DNA of 64,000 nt from Leptospira paudalimensis (GTDB taxonomy: Bacteria; Spirochaetota; Leptospiria; Leptospirales; Leptospiraceae): NCBI RefSeq assembly GCF_026151345.1, contig NZ_JAMQPR010000001.1, positions 231 through 64,230 on the forward strand. The letters are read 5' to 3'. Position numbers and translations under genes: made by a program. The notes beneath the pieces were generated by a model, which saw only the letters and a list, made by a program, of their open reading frames with translations, did not search any database and was not told where the DNA came from. Numbering within the stretch: the stretch's first letter is position 1; each line of letters begins with the position of its first letter. Of this stretch, positions 1-8,435 are shown in pieces.

Positions 1-128
1 ATGGCTTTCTTTCTGTTTTGTTCGCTCCCTATGGGTCGCTCATAAAACAGCTCGCGCCACTGTTCGAGTCAATTGGTTAGAAAATTGTGATTGGTTAGTT
101 GGAGAAGTTGTCATGCGGGCGAAGGGAC
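1..128. repeat. Direct repeat copy 1 (contains tRNA-Gly 3' fragment)
   Basis: Positions 1-128 match 203-330 by eye, giving a period of 202 bp; the copy may extend left of the window. The last 14 bases (115-128) are the 3' acceptor and part of the T arm of the tRNA-Gly gene that is complete only in the second copy. After base 128 the sequence departs from the tRNA. The structure reads as a duplication of a tRNA 3' end plus its downstream flank, as left by tRNA-targeted integration or unequal recombination. The cause is inference; the repeat is seen directly. Confidence 0.9.
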
Positions 129-202
129 AAAGACCTCTCCGCTGTTCGGACGTCCTGTCCTCACTGCGCTCCGAGGCACGGCGACGCTCGTCGAAAGCCA
201 TC
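129..202. other. GC-rich spacer between the two repeat copies
   Basis: This 74-bp spacer is visibly richer in G and C than the rest of the window. It contains small inverted repeats such as GGACGTCC and CGACG-CT-CGTCG. The perfect palindrome GAAAGCCAT-C-ATGGCTTTC (193-211) spans its junction with repeat copy 2. Short reading frames cross it, but they have no ribosome binding site and run into the tRNA, so I see no gene here. Its composition suggests foreign or dispersed-repeat origin. Confidence 0.6.
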
Positions 203-330
203 ATGGCTTTCTTTCTGTTTTGTTCGCTCCCTATGGGTCGCTCATAAAACAGCTCGCGCCACTGTTCGAGTCAATTGGTTAGAAAATTGTGATTGGTTAG
301 TTGGAGAAGTTGTCATGCGGGCGAAGGGAC
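203..330. repeat. Direct repeat copy 2 (runs into the intact tRNA-Gly)
   Basis: Second copy of the 128-bp repeat. Its right end (317-330) is the 3' end of the complete tRNA-Gly gene on the minus strand, so the repeat unit is the tRNA terminus plus about 114 bp of downstream DNA. Confidence 0.9.
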
Positions 331-386
331 TCGAACCCTCGCCAGAAGCTTGGAAGGCTGCTGTGCTACCGTTACACCACACCCGC
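316..386 (-). tRNA. tRNA-Gly (anticodon TCC)
   Basis: Read on the minus strand the gene folds as a cloverleaf. The 7-bp acceptor stem (GCGGGTG with CGCCCGC) has one G-U pair, the D stem GTGT/GCAC and T stem GAGGG/CCCTT are intact, and the loop is TTCGAGT. The anticodon loop CTTCCAA gives TCC, for glycine. The anticodon stem has one C-U mismatch. The discriminator base is A and no CCA is encoded, so CCA must be added after transcription. The 14 bases at the 3' end are repeated at 115-128. Confidence 0.95.
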
Positions 387-468
387 GACGTAAATACATA
401 GTTTTGTCTGAGGGTTAAGGGTCAATGATTTTTGGTTCCAGAATGTGTGGGTGGAAGAAAATGAGTCT

Positions 469-1980
469 ATGGCCCTCCCTCAAGCGCTCGAAAATTATCG
501 AAAACAATATCGAAAAATCAAACTTTTCCAAGATATTTCTTCCGTTCTCCACTGGGACTCAGAAGTGATGATGCCAGAAGAGGGAAGAGAGTATCGATCA
601 ACTCAAATTGCTGCCGTTGCGGAACTCACCCATGAATGGATGACGGATCCATCTTTTTTGGAGCTCATTCAATCTGCGAAACTAACCACAAAAGAACTTC
701 CAGAATCGGAAAGGTCATTATGGAATCGTGAGCTTGAAATTTTGATGGAGGAGAAAGAAAAAGCAGATAAATTGCCATCTGAATTCGTTGCTGAATTTGC
801 AAAACTCACCAATTTAGCACATGCAGAATGGGCCGAGGCAAAAAAGGAAAAAAACTTTAAATTATTTTCGGATAGACTTGAGGAATTGGTTACATTATCC
901 AAAAAACAAGCGGATTACTTTGGTTATACGACAGAACCTTATGATGCTTTATTGGATTCCTATGAGAAGGGTGCCAAGGCAAACCAAATCCAAATTTTAT
1001 TTTCTGATTTAAAAAAATCACTTATTCCGATTGTATCAAAGGCTCCAAGGTTCGAAAGTCCATTCAAAAGACCTATACCAATTGCCAATCAAAACAAATT
1101 CTGTAATCGACTTCCTTCCATTTTAGGACTCACAAAAAAAGAATCAAGATTAGACATTAGTAACCACCCTTTTTCCACTAGTTTAGGAAAAGGGGACAAA
1201 CGAATCACAACTAGATATTCTGAAACCGATCCATTATCTTCCATCTTCGGCGTGTTACATGAGACTGGTCATTCTTTATATGAGTCTGGATTGTCAACCA
1301 TGCCAAATTGGCCAAATCCATTAACGGAGTATCTAAGTTTAGGAATTCACGAATCACAAAGTCGCCTGTGGGAAAACCAAGTGGGAAGGTCTTTACCTTT
1401 TTGGGAATTTATGTATCCGATTTTATTAGATGACTTTGAATTGTCTGAATCAGAACTTCCTTTTCAAGATTTATATAAATATATAAACAGCACGGAAAAA
1501 TCAAAGATCCGCGTTGAAGCAGATCAGGTCACATATAACCTCCATATTATATTGCGATTTGAGATCGAAAGAGATTTGATCAATGGCAACATCAAAGTCA
1601 AAGAATTACCAGAAATTTGGAATTCTAAAATGAAAGAAAGTTTTGGAATGATAATTGAAAACGATGCAGAAGGAGTTTTGCAAGACATTCATTGGTCTAT
1701 GGGAGCCTTCGGATATTTTCCAACTTATACATTAGGAAATATATTCAGTGCACAATTTTTTAAAAAATTTACACAAGAATATCCTGATTCGCATAACAAA
1801 TTTGCTTCGAAAGGTGATTTTTCAGATTTATTATTTTGGTTACGAAAAAACATTCATTCCAAAGGAAAAATCTTAACGATTGAAAATTTAGTTTCGGAAG
1901 CTACAGGCGAACCAGCAAATGCGAAGTATCTTATTTCATATTTAGAAGAAAAAGTAAAGGAAGTTTCAATTTCCAATTAA
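469..1980 (+). CDS. M32 family metallocarboxypeptidase (carboxypeptidase Taq type)
   Basis: About 503 residues, the usual length for thermostable carboxypeptidase 1 (Taq) enzymes. It carries the HEXXH zinc motif HETGH at about position 1260, followed downstream by the conserved HES of the family (in GIHESQSRLWEN). These enzymes remove C-terminal residues from peptides in the cytoplasm; no signal peptide is seen. The frame is open from a GTG at 445, but that codon lacks a ribosome binding site, while the ATG at 469 has GGAAG about 11 bases upstream. It runs away from the tRNA-Gly gene and is followed 19 bp later by a FliG-like gene. Confidence 0.92.
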   Translation: MALPQALENYRKQYRKIKLFQDISSVLHWDSEVMMPEEGREYRSTQIAAVAELTHEWMTDPSFLELIQSAKLTTKELPESERSLWNRELEILMEEKEKADKLPSEFVAEFAKLTNLAHAEWAEAKKEKNFKLFSDRLEELVTLSKKQADYFGYTTEPYDALLDSYEKGAKANQIQILFSDLKKSLIPIVSKAPRFESPFKRPIPIANQNKFCNRLPSILGLTKKESRLDISNHPFSTSLGKGDKRITTRYSETDPLSSIFGVLHETGHSLYESGLSTMPNWPNPLTEYLSLGIHESQSRLWENQVGRSLPFWEFMYPILLDDFELSESELPFQDLYKYINSTEKSKIRVEADQVTYNLHIILRFEIERDLINGNIKVKELPEIWNSKMKESFGMIIENDAEGVLQDIHWSMGAFGYFPTYTLGNIFSAQFFKKFTQEYPDSHNKFASKGDFSDLLFWLRKNIHSKGKILTIENLVSEATGEPANAKYLISYLEEKVKEVSISN

Positions 1981-1999
1981 TTGAATCAAAGGAATCACT

Positions 2000-2326
2000 A
2001 TGTCTGGATCAGAACAAGTATTAGAAAAACTCAGTCAACTTTCGTATTTTGATAATTTAGCATTATACTATTTGTGTAATGAAACACCTCCACAAACATT
2101 GGCATTGGCTTTTTTACAGATGGATGAAAAGATCGCTGGATCAATGTTAGGTGTTTTGGATTTGCAAAGAAGAAAATATGTTCATGAACTTATGGCATTA
2201 CAAAAAGATAGCTCAGAAGAGTCAAAAAAAGCCGCCGCAGAAGGATTGTTACTCATTGCCGACGGCCTTATTTCAAGAAATTTAATTAGTAAACAAGGTC
2301 ACTATTTTTTCGGAACAAAAAAATAA
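2000..2326 (+). CDS. Small stand-alone FliG-like domain protein
   Basis: 108 residues, with AAAGGA well placed before the ATG. The stretch from ETPPQTLALAFLQMDEK through the following helices resembles the ARM-like middle domain of flagellar motor switch FliG (NEHPQ-T-A--L--L pattern, then a helix ending near MALQ). A full FliG is about 340 residues, so only one domain is present. It might bind a flagellar or other ring protein, or be unrelated to motility. The domain resemblance is by eye. The 3' end overlaps the convergent DUF423 gene by 25 bp. Confidence 0.6.
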   Translation: MSGSEQVLEKLSQLSYFDNLALYYLCNETPPQTLALAFLQMDEKIAGSMLGVLDLQRRKYVHELMALQKDSSEESKKAAAEGLLLIADGLISRNLISKQGHYFFGTKK

Positions 2327-2730
2327 TACATTCCTAGTCCTAGAAAAAACCAAGCAGCCAGAAAACTCACTCCTCCAAAAGGAGTGATGGCACCAAGAAT
2401 TTTAATTCCTGTAATTGCTAAGAAATATAAACTAAAAGAAAAAATCAAAATACCTACCAAAAACATCCAAATGGAGAATCGAAGATATTTGTTTGATTTC
2501 TCAGAGGTCTCGTATTGCTCGGAAAGGATTAACATCAAAAATGCGATAAGAGCTGTAATACTATGATAAAAATGGTATTTATTTCCAGTTTCAAAAGTGA
2601 TCATAAGATCTGGTGGTATGATTTTTTTCAGACCATGTGCTCCAAAGGCACCAATCGCCACAGCTAAAAAACCAGATAAACAAATGAGTAAGATTAAAAC
2701 TAAATCGGATTGCTTCTTGACAAGTTTCAT
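2302..2730 (-). CDS. DUF423 family small membrane protein
   Basis: 142 residues with four predicted membrane segments. The family signature GAFGAHGLKK and the later FETGNKYHFYHS are those of DUF423 (YgdD/TMEM256-type) inner membrane proteins, whose function is unknown. It begins with a short basic tail and is divergent from the zinc-ribbon gene starting at 2752. The stop lies inside the convergent FliG-like gene. Confidence 0.88.
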   Translation of the reverse strand: MKLVKKQSDLVLILLICLSGFLAVAIGAFGAHGLKKIIPPDLMITFETGNKYHFYHSITALIAFLMLILSEQYETSEKSNKYLRFSIWMFLVGILIFSFSLYFLAITGIKILGAITPFGGVSFLAAWFFLGLGMYYFFVPKK

Positions 2731-2751
2731 ATTCGATACTTCCTATTGCCT

Positions 2752-3087
2752 ATGACTTCAGATGTATCCGGAAAGAATACTAAATTTGTACGAGTTTGGC
2801 GACAACTCAATGTAGACGATGTAAAAAAACAATTACTCTACATCGATGATCTTTACGGAACTTGTGGAAATTGCAAAAAACTTGGTCTCAATTACCTCAA
2901 AGATAAAAAATGCCCAGATTGTGGAATTACTTTCAAGTATCTGGCAACTAAATTGAGTAAGGTGGCAGATATTGCCAAAATTTTGAGTAGAATTGAAAAG
3001 GAAGGATTGGAACTAACTCTCATTGAAAGAGAAGATTTTGAAAGATCAAGTGCCTCGGATGCAGCACGTGATCTTTTTAAATCATAA
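2752..3087 (+). CDS. Small zinc-ribbon protein of unknown function
   Basis: 111 residues from the chosen ATG. Two CxxC pairs (TCGNC and KCPDC, about 15 residues apart) form a likely zinc ribbon in the first half. The second half looks helical and charged. The frame stays open upstream to 2710, but that would overlap the start of the divergent DUF423 gene. No strong ribosome binding site precedes either start. I do not recognise a named family; a nucleic-acid or protein binding role is possible but unsupported. Confidence 0.75.
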   Translation: MTSDVSGKNTKFVRVWRQLNVDDVKKQLLYIDDLYGTCGNCKKLGLNYLKDKKCPDCGITFKYLATKLSKVADIAKILSRIEKEGLELTLIEREDFERSSASDAARDLFKS

Positions 3088-3097
3088 ATTTTTTTAG

Positions 3098-3859
3098 CTA
3101 AAACTTAAAAGACCAACCAAATTGAGCTGTTTTATTGTGAGCAGCTGTATCTTCCCATGCATCAAATGCTCGCACAACTCTCGTTACAGCCATTGCTGCA
3201 AAAATTCCAACAGCGTTTGGTGATTCCCAAACATTTCCTGGTCCTTTTGTATTCAGCATATGATCATAAATATTCTTTTTTGGTAAATTCTCCTGTGCAT
3301 ATAAGTATGCACCACCTACCAAAATTAAATCACATAAGAAATAAATACTCATACTAACAAATGTATCACGATTTGTGAATAGTGGAGAATTCCAAGAATT
3401 ATAACCAACAGAGGCCATAGGTGTAATTAAATTTAAACCTTGGGAAACAATATGATATTTTTCAGTTAAGGGAACCGCTGATTCGTGAGGAGGTTTTTGT
3501 AACAATTCCTGTTCCAAAATTTGTTTCCACATTTTTTCCTGACCCCTTCTTGGAGATTCGATTCGGATAATGGAATCGGGTGAAGTCTTCCCGACTTTTC
3601 CAACATAGATGTTAAAGTCATATGGATTACTCCAACGATTTCTATATCGATACATAAATCCTTGGGTTTTTTCGTCGGCGTAAAAATCTGGATCTAACTT
3701 GTTGAGAAGTGCAAGCAGCCGAATATTTACATCATCCGGTCCACCCAATACTTCAACCGTTTCTCCTGCAAAAATTGATTTAGGAGAGAAGCATAAAAGA
3801 AAAAAAAGTAACAATACTTCTGTTATGCGAATATTTAATTTCGATTTTGAAAAATTCAT
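3098..3859 (-). CDS. Exported protein of unknown function
   Basis: 253 residues from an ATG that overlaps the stop of the upstream CPBP gene as ATGA. The N-terminus MNFSKSKLNIR plus a run of Leu/Phe and FAGE looks like a signal peptide cut after about residue 31. The mature part starts with a mixed charged domain and ends with two hydrophobic stretches (around MSIYFLCDLILVGGAYLY and GIFAAMAVTRVV), so it may be membrane associated. It is translationally coupled to the CPBP protease. No function is recognised. Confidence 0.8.
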   Translation of the reverse strand: MNFSKSKLNIRITEVLLLFFLLCFSPKSIFAGETVEVLGGPDDVNIRLLALLNKLDPDFYADEKTQGFMYRYRNRWSNPYDFNIYVGKVGKTSPDSIIRIESPRRGQEKMWKQILEQELLQKPPHESAVPLTEKYHIVSQGLNLITPMASVGYNSWNSPLFTNRDTFVSMSIYFLCDLILVGGAYLYAQENLPKKNIYDHMLNTKGPGNVWESPNAVGIFAAMAVTRVVRAFDAWEDTAAHNKTAQFGWSFKF

Positions 3860-4755
3860 GATTGGACCACTGGTAATTGAAGATAAGCATTGATTAATCC
3901 TAATGAATTGTAAGTGGCATGGCAAGCCATGGCTATCCAAAGATTTCCTGTTTTAATGTACAGATAACCAAAGAACATACCAACTCCACAAATGATGAAA
4001 GGAATGGCAATGGAAGTACCTTCTCCATAATGTAACCAACCAAATAATAAGGATACAATGAGAAGTCCTTCTTGGGTTAATCCTTTATCAATGAAAGCTT
4101 TCAGTAAAAAACCTCTAAAAAAGATTTCTTCCAAAATTCCTGTAATGATACCTACAACATAAATACCCCAAGCTAGAAGGTAACCATTTCCATGAATGGA
4201 TTCGTATAATTTTTTTGCAAAAACACCTGATTCCAATGGAACCGATAATTTTTCAAGAATCACACCAAATACTACCACTACAAAAAAACATATGAAGCCG
4301 TTTGTGATCCCTCGTAATAAAATGGGAATTGAAAGTTCATCTTGTAAGTTTGTGACAGGAATTTGTAATACTTTTTTGTATAATAAATAACCAAGCCCCA
4401 CATAACACAAAAACCATGGAACTGAGTGTCCTAATAAGTAATATGGTTTTTCAGAAAACACAATCTCATAGAATTCACTCAGTAACGTATTTGGATTTTC
4501 GGTGATTTCTTTTTGAAATTGGTCCTTGATAGGATTTACAACTTTTTGGTATTCCGCCAAAAGTCCCGAAAAATCTAACTTACCTTCAGAATATTCTTCA
4601 TAGAGAGGAAGGATTTGTTCTTCTGGGATCCTGTGGTTTAAGACCGAATGGTTTACAAACGCCAGAAAGAATACGGAATAAAAAAAGGAACAAACATAAA
4701 CGAGACCCAAAGAGTAGGCAGTGAGCCGAAAGATCTCAAAAAATCGATTCTGCAT
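3856..4755 (-). CDS. CPBP family intramembrane metalloprotease
   Basis: 299 residues with about eight membrane segments. The conserved CPBP (CAAX protease and bacteriocin-processing, also called Abi) motifs are all visible: EEIFFRG, the FGWLHYG histidine and HATYN near the C-terminus. Members are glutamate-type membrane proteases, often with unknown substrates. The region between the first and second membrane segments (about 30-100) is soluble and likely periplasmic. It forms a two-gene operon with the overlapping exported protein, which could be a partner or substrate (inference). Confidence 0.9.
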   Translation of the reverse strand: MQNRFFEIFRLTAYSLGLVYVCSFFYSVFFLAFVNHSVLNHRIPEEQILPLYEEYSEGKLDFSGLLAEYQKVVNPIKDQFQKEITENPNTLLSEFYEIVFSEKPYYLLGHSVPWFLCYVGLGYLLYKKVLQIPVTNLQDELSIPILLRGITNGFICFFVVVVFGVILEKLSVPLESGVFAKKLYESIHGNGYLLAWGIYVVGIITGILEEIFFRGFLLKAFIDKGLTQEGLLIVSLLFGWLHYGEGTSIAIPFIICGVGMFFGYLYIKTGNLWIAMACHATYNSLGLINAYLQLPVVQS

Positions 4756-4827
4756 CTGCCTTACAGTTCCTCAATTTCGGCAAGAATCGTCATCGTTTTT
4801 TTGAGAAATGGCCGATAATCATTTTAG

Positions 4828-5736
4828 ATGATTATGTCTAATCGCCTTATTTTTCTGAAATGGACTGTGATTTGGATCGGTTTTGGAGCCGTGGCGAATC
4901 TATTTCCTAGTCCTCTCACATTGGCAAACCTTGAATATTCGAATCCATCTTTAAAAAACCTCCGATCCGAAATCAAAGAAAACTTAAGAATTTCAAAATC
5001 TGGAACTAAAAAAGAAATCCTCATCCCACTCAAATATTACGAATATAAGGTGAAAAAGGAAGATAACTTTTTCAAAATCATGGCACGAACTGGTATGGAT
5101 TTAGAAACTTTGTCCTCCGTTAACGAGCTCAGTTCCCCTCATGATTTATCACAAGGGATGATCCTTGAAATCCCAAATATGCGTGGAACATTCCATCCAG
5201 AAGAAACGGATGGTAGTGACAAAACAAAATTGCTTTTAGCAGATAAATACCAAATTGATGCAAACAAATTACAATATGATTCCGAACGAGGTAAATGGTT
5301 TTTGCCTGGTATCTCAATGGGAAAATCAGAAAAATCTTTCTTTTACGGATTTGGATTTCAGTTCCCACTAACAGCCGCTATCATCTCATCAAATTTTGGA
5401 AAACGATTAGATCCTTTTACTAAAAAGGAAACGTTTCACGGTGGTTTGGATATGGCCGCCAAACAAGGATCAGATGTATTTTCTTCAATGGACGGAGAAG
5501 TTAGTTTTGTTGGTGCACAAGGTGGATATGGTAATCTAATTATTATTAAACATATTTTAGGTTACGAAACTAGATACGGACATCTATTGAACTTTGCAGT
5601 AAAACAAGGACAAAGAGTCAAAAAAGGCGAAAAAATTGGGGAAGTAGGTCAAACAGGTAGAGCGACCGGTCCACATTTGCATTTTGAAATTAGAAGAAAT
5701 TCAAAAAGAGAAAGACCTATTTTTCGATCTCATTAA
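4828..5736 (+). CDS. LysM-containing M23 peptidoglycan endopeptidase
   Basis: 302 residues: a hydrophobic N-terminus (8-25), a LysM-like module (about 70-116, from YYEYKVKKEDN to ILEIPN), and an M23 lysostaphin-type peptidase domain at 180-290. Metal and catalytic residues are seen as His204 and Asp208 (FHGGLDMA), His252 (YGHL) and His283/His285 (GPHLHFE). It should cleave cross-links in, or bind, cell-wall peptidoglycan. A second ATG at codon 3 is equally possible as start. It is divergent from the CPBP operon. Confidence 0.92.
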   Translation: MIMSNRLIFLKWTVIWIGFGAVANLFPSPLTLANLEYSNPSLKNLRSEIKENLRISKSGTKKEILIPLKYYEYKVKKEDNFFKIMARTGMDLETLSSVNELSSPHDLSQGMILEIPNMRGTFHPEETDGSDKTKLLLADKYQIDANKLQYDSERGKWFLPGISMGKSEKSFFYGFGFQFPLTAAIISSNFGKRLDPFTKKETFHGGLDMAAKQGSDVFSSMDGEVSFVGAQGGYGNLIIIKHILGYETRYGHLLNFAVKQGQRVKKGEKIGEVGQTGRATGPHLHFEIRRNSKRERPIFRSH

Positions 5737-5782
5737 AAAAAGATTTTACGATCTATCTTGATTGTGTTACTTCTTGGATTCA

Positions 5783-6958
5783 ATGGACTTTGAAATTCCC
5801 CAAGAAGTTGAAACACTTCGTAAAAACATCCAATCTTTTATAACAGAAGAAATCATTCCTCTGGAAAAACATTATGATTATGAAAAAGGTCGAATGCCAG
5901 AGGACATCAACCAACAAGCACGCGCTAAAGTAAAATCGGCCGGGTTTTGGACACCTCACCTTCCCAAATCAGAAGGTGGATTGGGTTTAGATTTAATTGG
6001 TACCTGTATTATTTTTAGTGAGCTTGGTCGTTCTCCCATTGCTCCTTATATTTTTAATTGTGATGCTCCAGATGAAGGAAACATGCATTTGTTGTCTCTT
6101 GCAGCATCAGAAAAACAAAAAGAATTAATTTTACATCCACTCATCAAAGGTGAACTTCGCACTGGATTTGCTATGACTGAACCTTCTCCAGGTGCAGGAT
6201 CAGATCCCACTTCTTTGCAAACCAATGCAGAAAAACAAGGTGATAAATACATTCTCAATGGACGTAAGTGGTATTGCACTGGCGCAAATGGAGCAAAGTA
6301 CCTCATCGTAATGGCGAAGGTGAATGGAAGTTTTCGCAAAACTACGATGTTTCTTGTGCCAACTGATGCGAAAGGTTATACGATGGTACGTGAGATAGAA
6401 CTCATGGGTTCACACGGACCAGGTGGGCATTGTGAACTCAATTTTGAAAATGTAGAAGTACCTGAAGATATGGTTTTAGGTAGAGTAGGCGAAGGTTTTC
6501 GTTTATCGCAGGAAAGATTAGGACCTGCTCGTCTCACCCATTGTATGAGATGGACTGGGATGGCAAGAAGAGCCCTTTCGATTGCGCGAAGTTATGCGAA
6601 AGAAAGAGAAGTTTTTAGTGCACGGATTGCCGATCACCAAGGAATTCAGTGGATGTTTGCTGAACGTGCTACTGAGATCGAGATGGCATTCTTATTAACA
6701 TTGAAGGCAGCTTGGTTATTAAAAATGGGTAAGGATGCAAGACAGGAAACTTCCATGGCAAAATGGAAAGTCAGTGAATCGTTGTGTAATACAATTGATA
6801 TGGCGATCCAAATATGTGGTGGAAAAGGATATTCAAGAGACTTACCACTCGAATTATTTTACCGAGATGCACGTGCAGCAAGAATTGCAGATGGGCCATC
6901 CGAAGTTCATAAAATGGTCATTGGTCGCAATTATGTATCGGAAAAATGGGATTTTTAA
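5783..6958 (+). CDS. Acyl-CoA dehydrogenase
   Basis: 391 residues. The flavoprotein fold is shown by [16 protein letters not shown] in the middle domain, the helical C-terminal domain, and [18 protein letters not shown] near the end. It would oxidise an acyl-CoA to the enoyl-CoA and pass electrons to ETF. The frame is open from a TTG at 5762, but the ATG at 5783 fits the family start. It is first of four close genes (dehydrogenase, APH-like, DUF6285-like, histidine phosphatase), an arrangement I recall from fatty-acid catabolic loci in other bacteria. The substrate is not predictable here. Confidence 0.92.
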   Translation: MDFEIPQEVETLRKNIQSFITEEIIPLEKHYDYEKGRMPEDINQQARAKVKSAGFWTPHLPKSEGGLGLDLIGTCIIFSELGRSPIAPYIFNCDAPDEGNMHLLSLAASEKQKELILHPLIKGELRTGFAMTEPSPGAGSDPTSLQTNAEKQGDKYILNGRKWYCTGANGAKYLIVMAKVNGSFRKTTMFLVPTDAKGYTMVREIELMGSHGPGGHCELNFENVEVPEDMVLGRVGEGFRLSQERLGPARLTHCMRWTGMARRALSIARSYAKEREVFSARIADHQGIQWMFAERATEIEMAFLLTLKAAWLLKMGKDARQETSMAKWKVSESLCNTIDMAIQICGGKGYSRDLPLELFYRDARAARIADGPSEVHKMVIGRNYVSEKWDF

Positions 6959-6964
6959 AGATTC

Positions 6965-7996
6965 ATGGATATTAAAGAACTGCAAGAGAAGGTTGAAGTC
7001 CACCTAACTTCTGTATGGAAAGAGCCAGTTAAAATAACTGAAATTTTCCATTTAAGTGGAGGAGCTTGCCAAGATAATTATGCTTTGGAAATACAATCCA
7101 ATACGTCCAAAAAATCACTAGTTCTTCGTACAGATAAGGGTGGAAGTTTACTTTCTTCCTTATCAAAACGGGATGAATTTAAGGTAGCAGAACTTGTATA
7201 CAATGCAGGAGTCAAAACTCCAACGCCAGTTTATTTAGAAGAACAAACTTCTATTATAGGTACCCCTTTTTTTCTAATGGAAAAAATTGCAGGAAAAGCA
7301 ACAGGTCGTTTCATCACTAAAGATAAAGAATTAGATTCCTATCGTAAAACAAAAATGGTTTCTGATTTAGCATCAAATCTTGCAAAACTTCATACAGTAA
7401 CTCCAGAAACTGTTAAGGAAGAAGACCTAAAACAAAAACTCAAATTAGTCACGATTGAAAATTACATAAGCCAAGCGATTGCCGATTTAAGACAGTCTTT
7501 AGACGATTTACCAGAAGCTCACCCAGCGATTGAATTATGCCTCAATTGGATGGAGTCACATGCACCAAACATTGATAAAATTGTTTTAGTACATGGAGAT
7601 TTTCGCACTGGTAACTTTATGATGAATGCAGATGGTCTTCAAGGAATCTTGGATTTTGAATTTGCCCATTTTGGAGATCGACACGAAGACATTGCTTGGT
7701 TGTGTATGCGAGATTGGAGATTTGGTCGTCTCAATAAAGAAGTAGGTGGATTCGGCGAGAGAAAGGATTTTTATAAAGAATACGAACTTACTTCTGGTAT
7801 CAAGGTTGATCCATATAAAGTTTCCTATTGGGAGATCATGGGAAACGTTCGATGGGCAATTGGAAGTGCACAACAAGCTGAGAGGCATTTGTCAGGCAAA
7901 GATAAAGGAATCGAACTTGCTTCCATCGGAAGAAGGACAGCAGAAATGGAATGGGAAGCAATGCGTCTCATAGAGGAATTAGAAAATGCAATATAG
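6965..7996 (+). CDS. APH-like phosphotransferase (acyl-CoA dehydrogenase associated)
   Basis: 343 residues of the aminoglycoside-phosphotransferase/choline-kinase fold. It has the catalytic loop VHGDFRTGN (about residue 210) and the metal-binding DFEFA (about 230). Homologues are fused to acyl-CoA dehydrogenase in animal ACAD10/11, which phosphorylate 4-hydroxy-acyl-CoAs. The position 6 bp after an acyl-CoA dehydrogenase suggests the same chemistry, namely hydroxy-acid breakdown. That function is inference from family and neighbourhood. Confidence 0.88.
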   Translation: MDIKELQEKVEVHLTSVWKEPVKITEIFHLSGGACQDNYALEIQSNTSKKSLVLRTDKGGSLLSSLSKRDEFKVAELVYNAGVKTPTPVYLEEQTSIIGTPFFLMEKIAGKATGRFITKDKELDSYRKTKMVSDLASNLAKLHTVTPETVKEEDLKQKLKLVTIENYISQAIADLRQSLDDLPEAHPAIELCLNWMESHAPNIDKIVLVHGDFRTGNFMMNADGLQGILDFEFAHFGDRHEDIAWLCMRDWRFGRLNKEVGGFGERKDFYKEYELTSGIKVDPYKVSYWEIMGNVRWAIGSAQQAERHLSGKDKGIELASIGRRTAEMEWEAMRLIEELENAI

Positions 7997-8435
7997 ACCT
8001 GATACAAAAGAACTACTCTCTGCCATTCAAGATTTTATGATGAAAGAATTATTACCCAAACTAGAAGGTGATGATTTATTATCATATAAAACACTAGTTT
8101 CTTGGAATATGTTAGGTGTCATAGCAAGGGAAATTGACAATTCAGAATATACCAATCTTTGGTCGGAAATTTTAAATCAGAAATTACGAATCTCAGATTT
8201 GGAATCCAAATACGATTTAGAAAGTTTTCAAAAATTATCCAAAAAAGAGAAATACCAAGTTTTATATCATTGGAATCAAAGTTTAGCCCAAACCATTCGT
8301 AACCAATCAAACCAAACGAATTCAAAAACTAATTCCTCTAAAATTGATACATCCCCAAAGGGAAAAGTATGGAATTTGGTCAAATTACAATTAAAAGAAA
8401 ACCTTTCTGTTTCTAATCCGAGGTTCCAAGTATAG
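7986..8435 (+). CDS. DUF6285-like protein
   Basis: 149 residues, overlapping the upstream phosphotransferase by 11 bp, so probably translationally coupled. The N-terminus RPDTKELLSAIQDF and the LLPKLEG that follows fit the small helical DUF6285 family, commonly encoded beside APH-like phosphotransferases and acyl-CoA dehydrogenases. The C-terminal 40 residues are Asn/Ser/Lys rich and probably disordered. Function is unknown; an accessory role for the phosphotransferase is plausible. Confidence 0.7.
   Translation: MQYRPDTKELLSAIQDFMMKELLPKLEGDDLLSYKTLVSWNMLGVIAREIDNSEYTNLWSEILNQKLRISDLESKYDLESFQKLSKKEKYQVLYHWNQSLAQTIRNQSNQTNSKTNSSKIDTSPKGKVWNLVKLQLKENLSVSNPRFQV

Noticed and set aside
1..330. 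CRISPR-like array
   Set aside because: Only two repeat copies of 128 bp with one 74-bp spacer; unit size and the tRNA fragment do not fit CRISPR.
91..401. Two short plus-strand reading frames across the repeat and tRNA-Gly
   Set aside because: They have no ribosome binding site, use GC-rich repeat sequence and run into the tRNA; coincidental.
3860..3940. N-terminal extension of the exported protein gene to 3940
   Set aside because: It lies within the CPBP gene and would bury the signal peptide; the ATGA overlap start is better.
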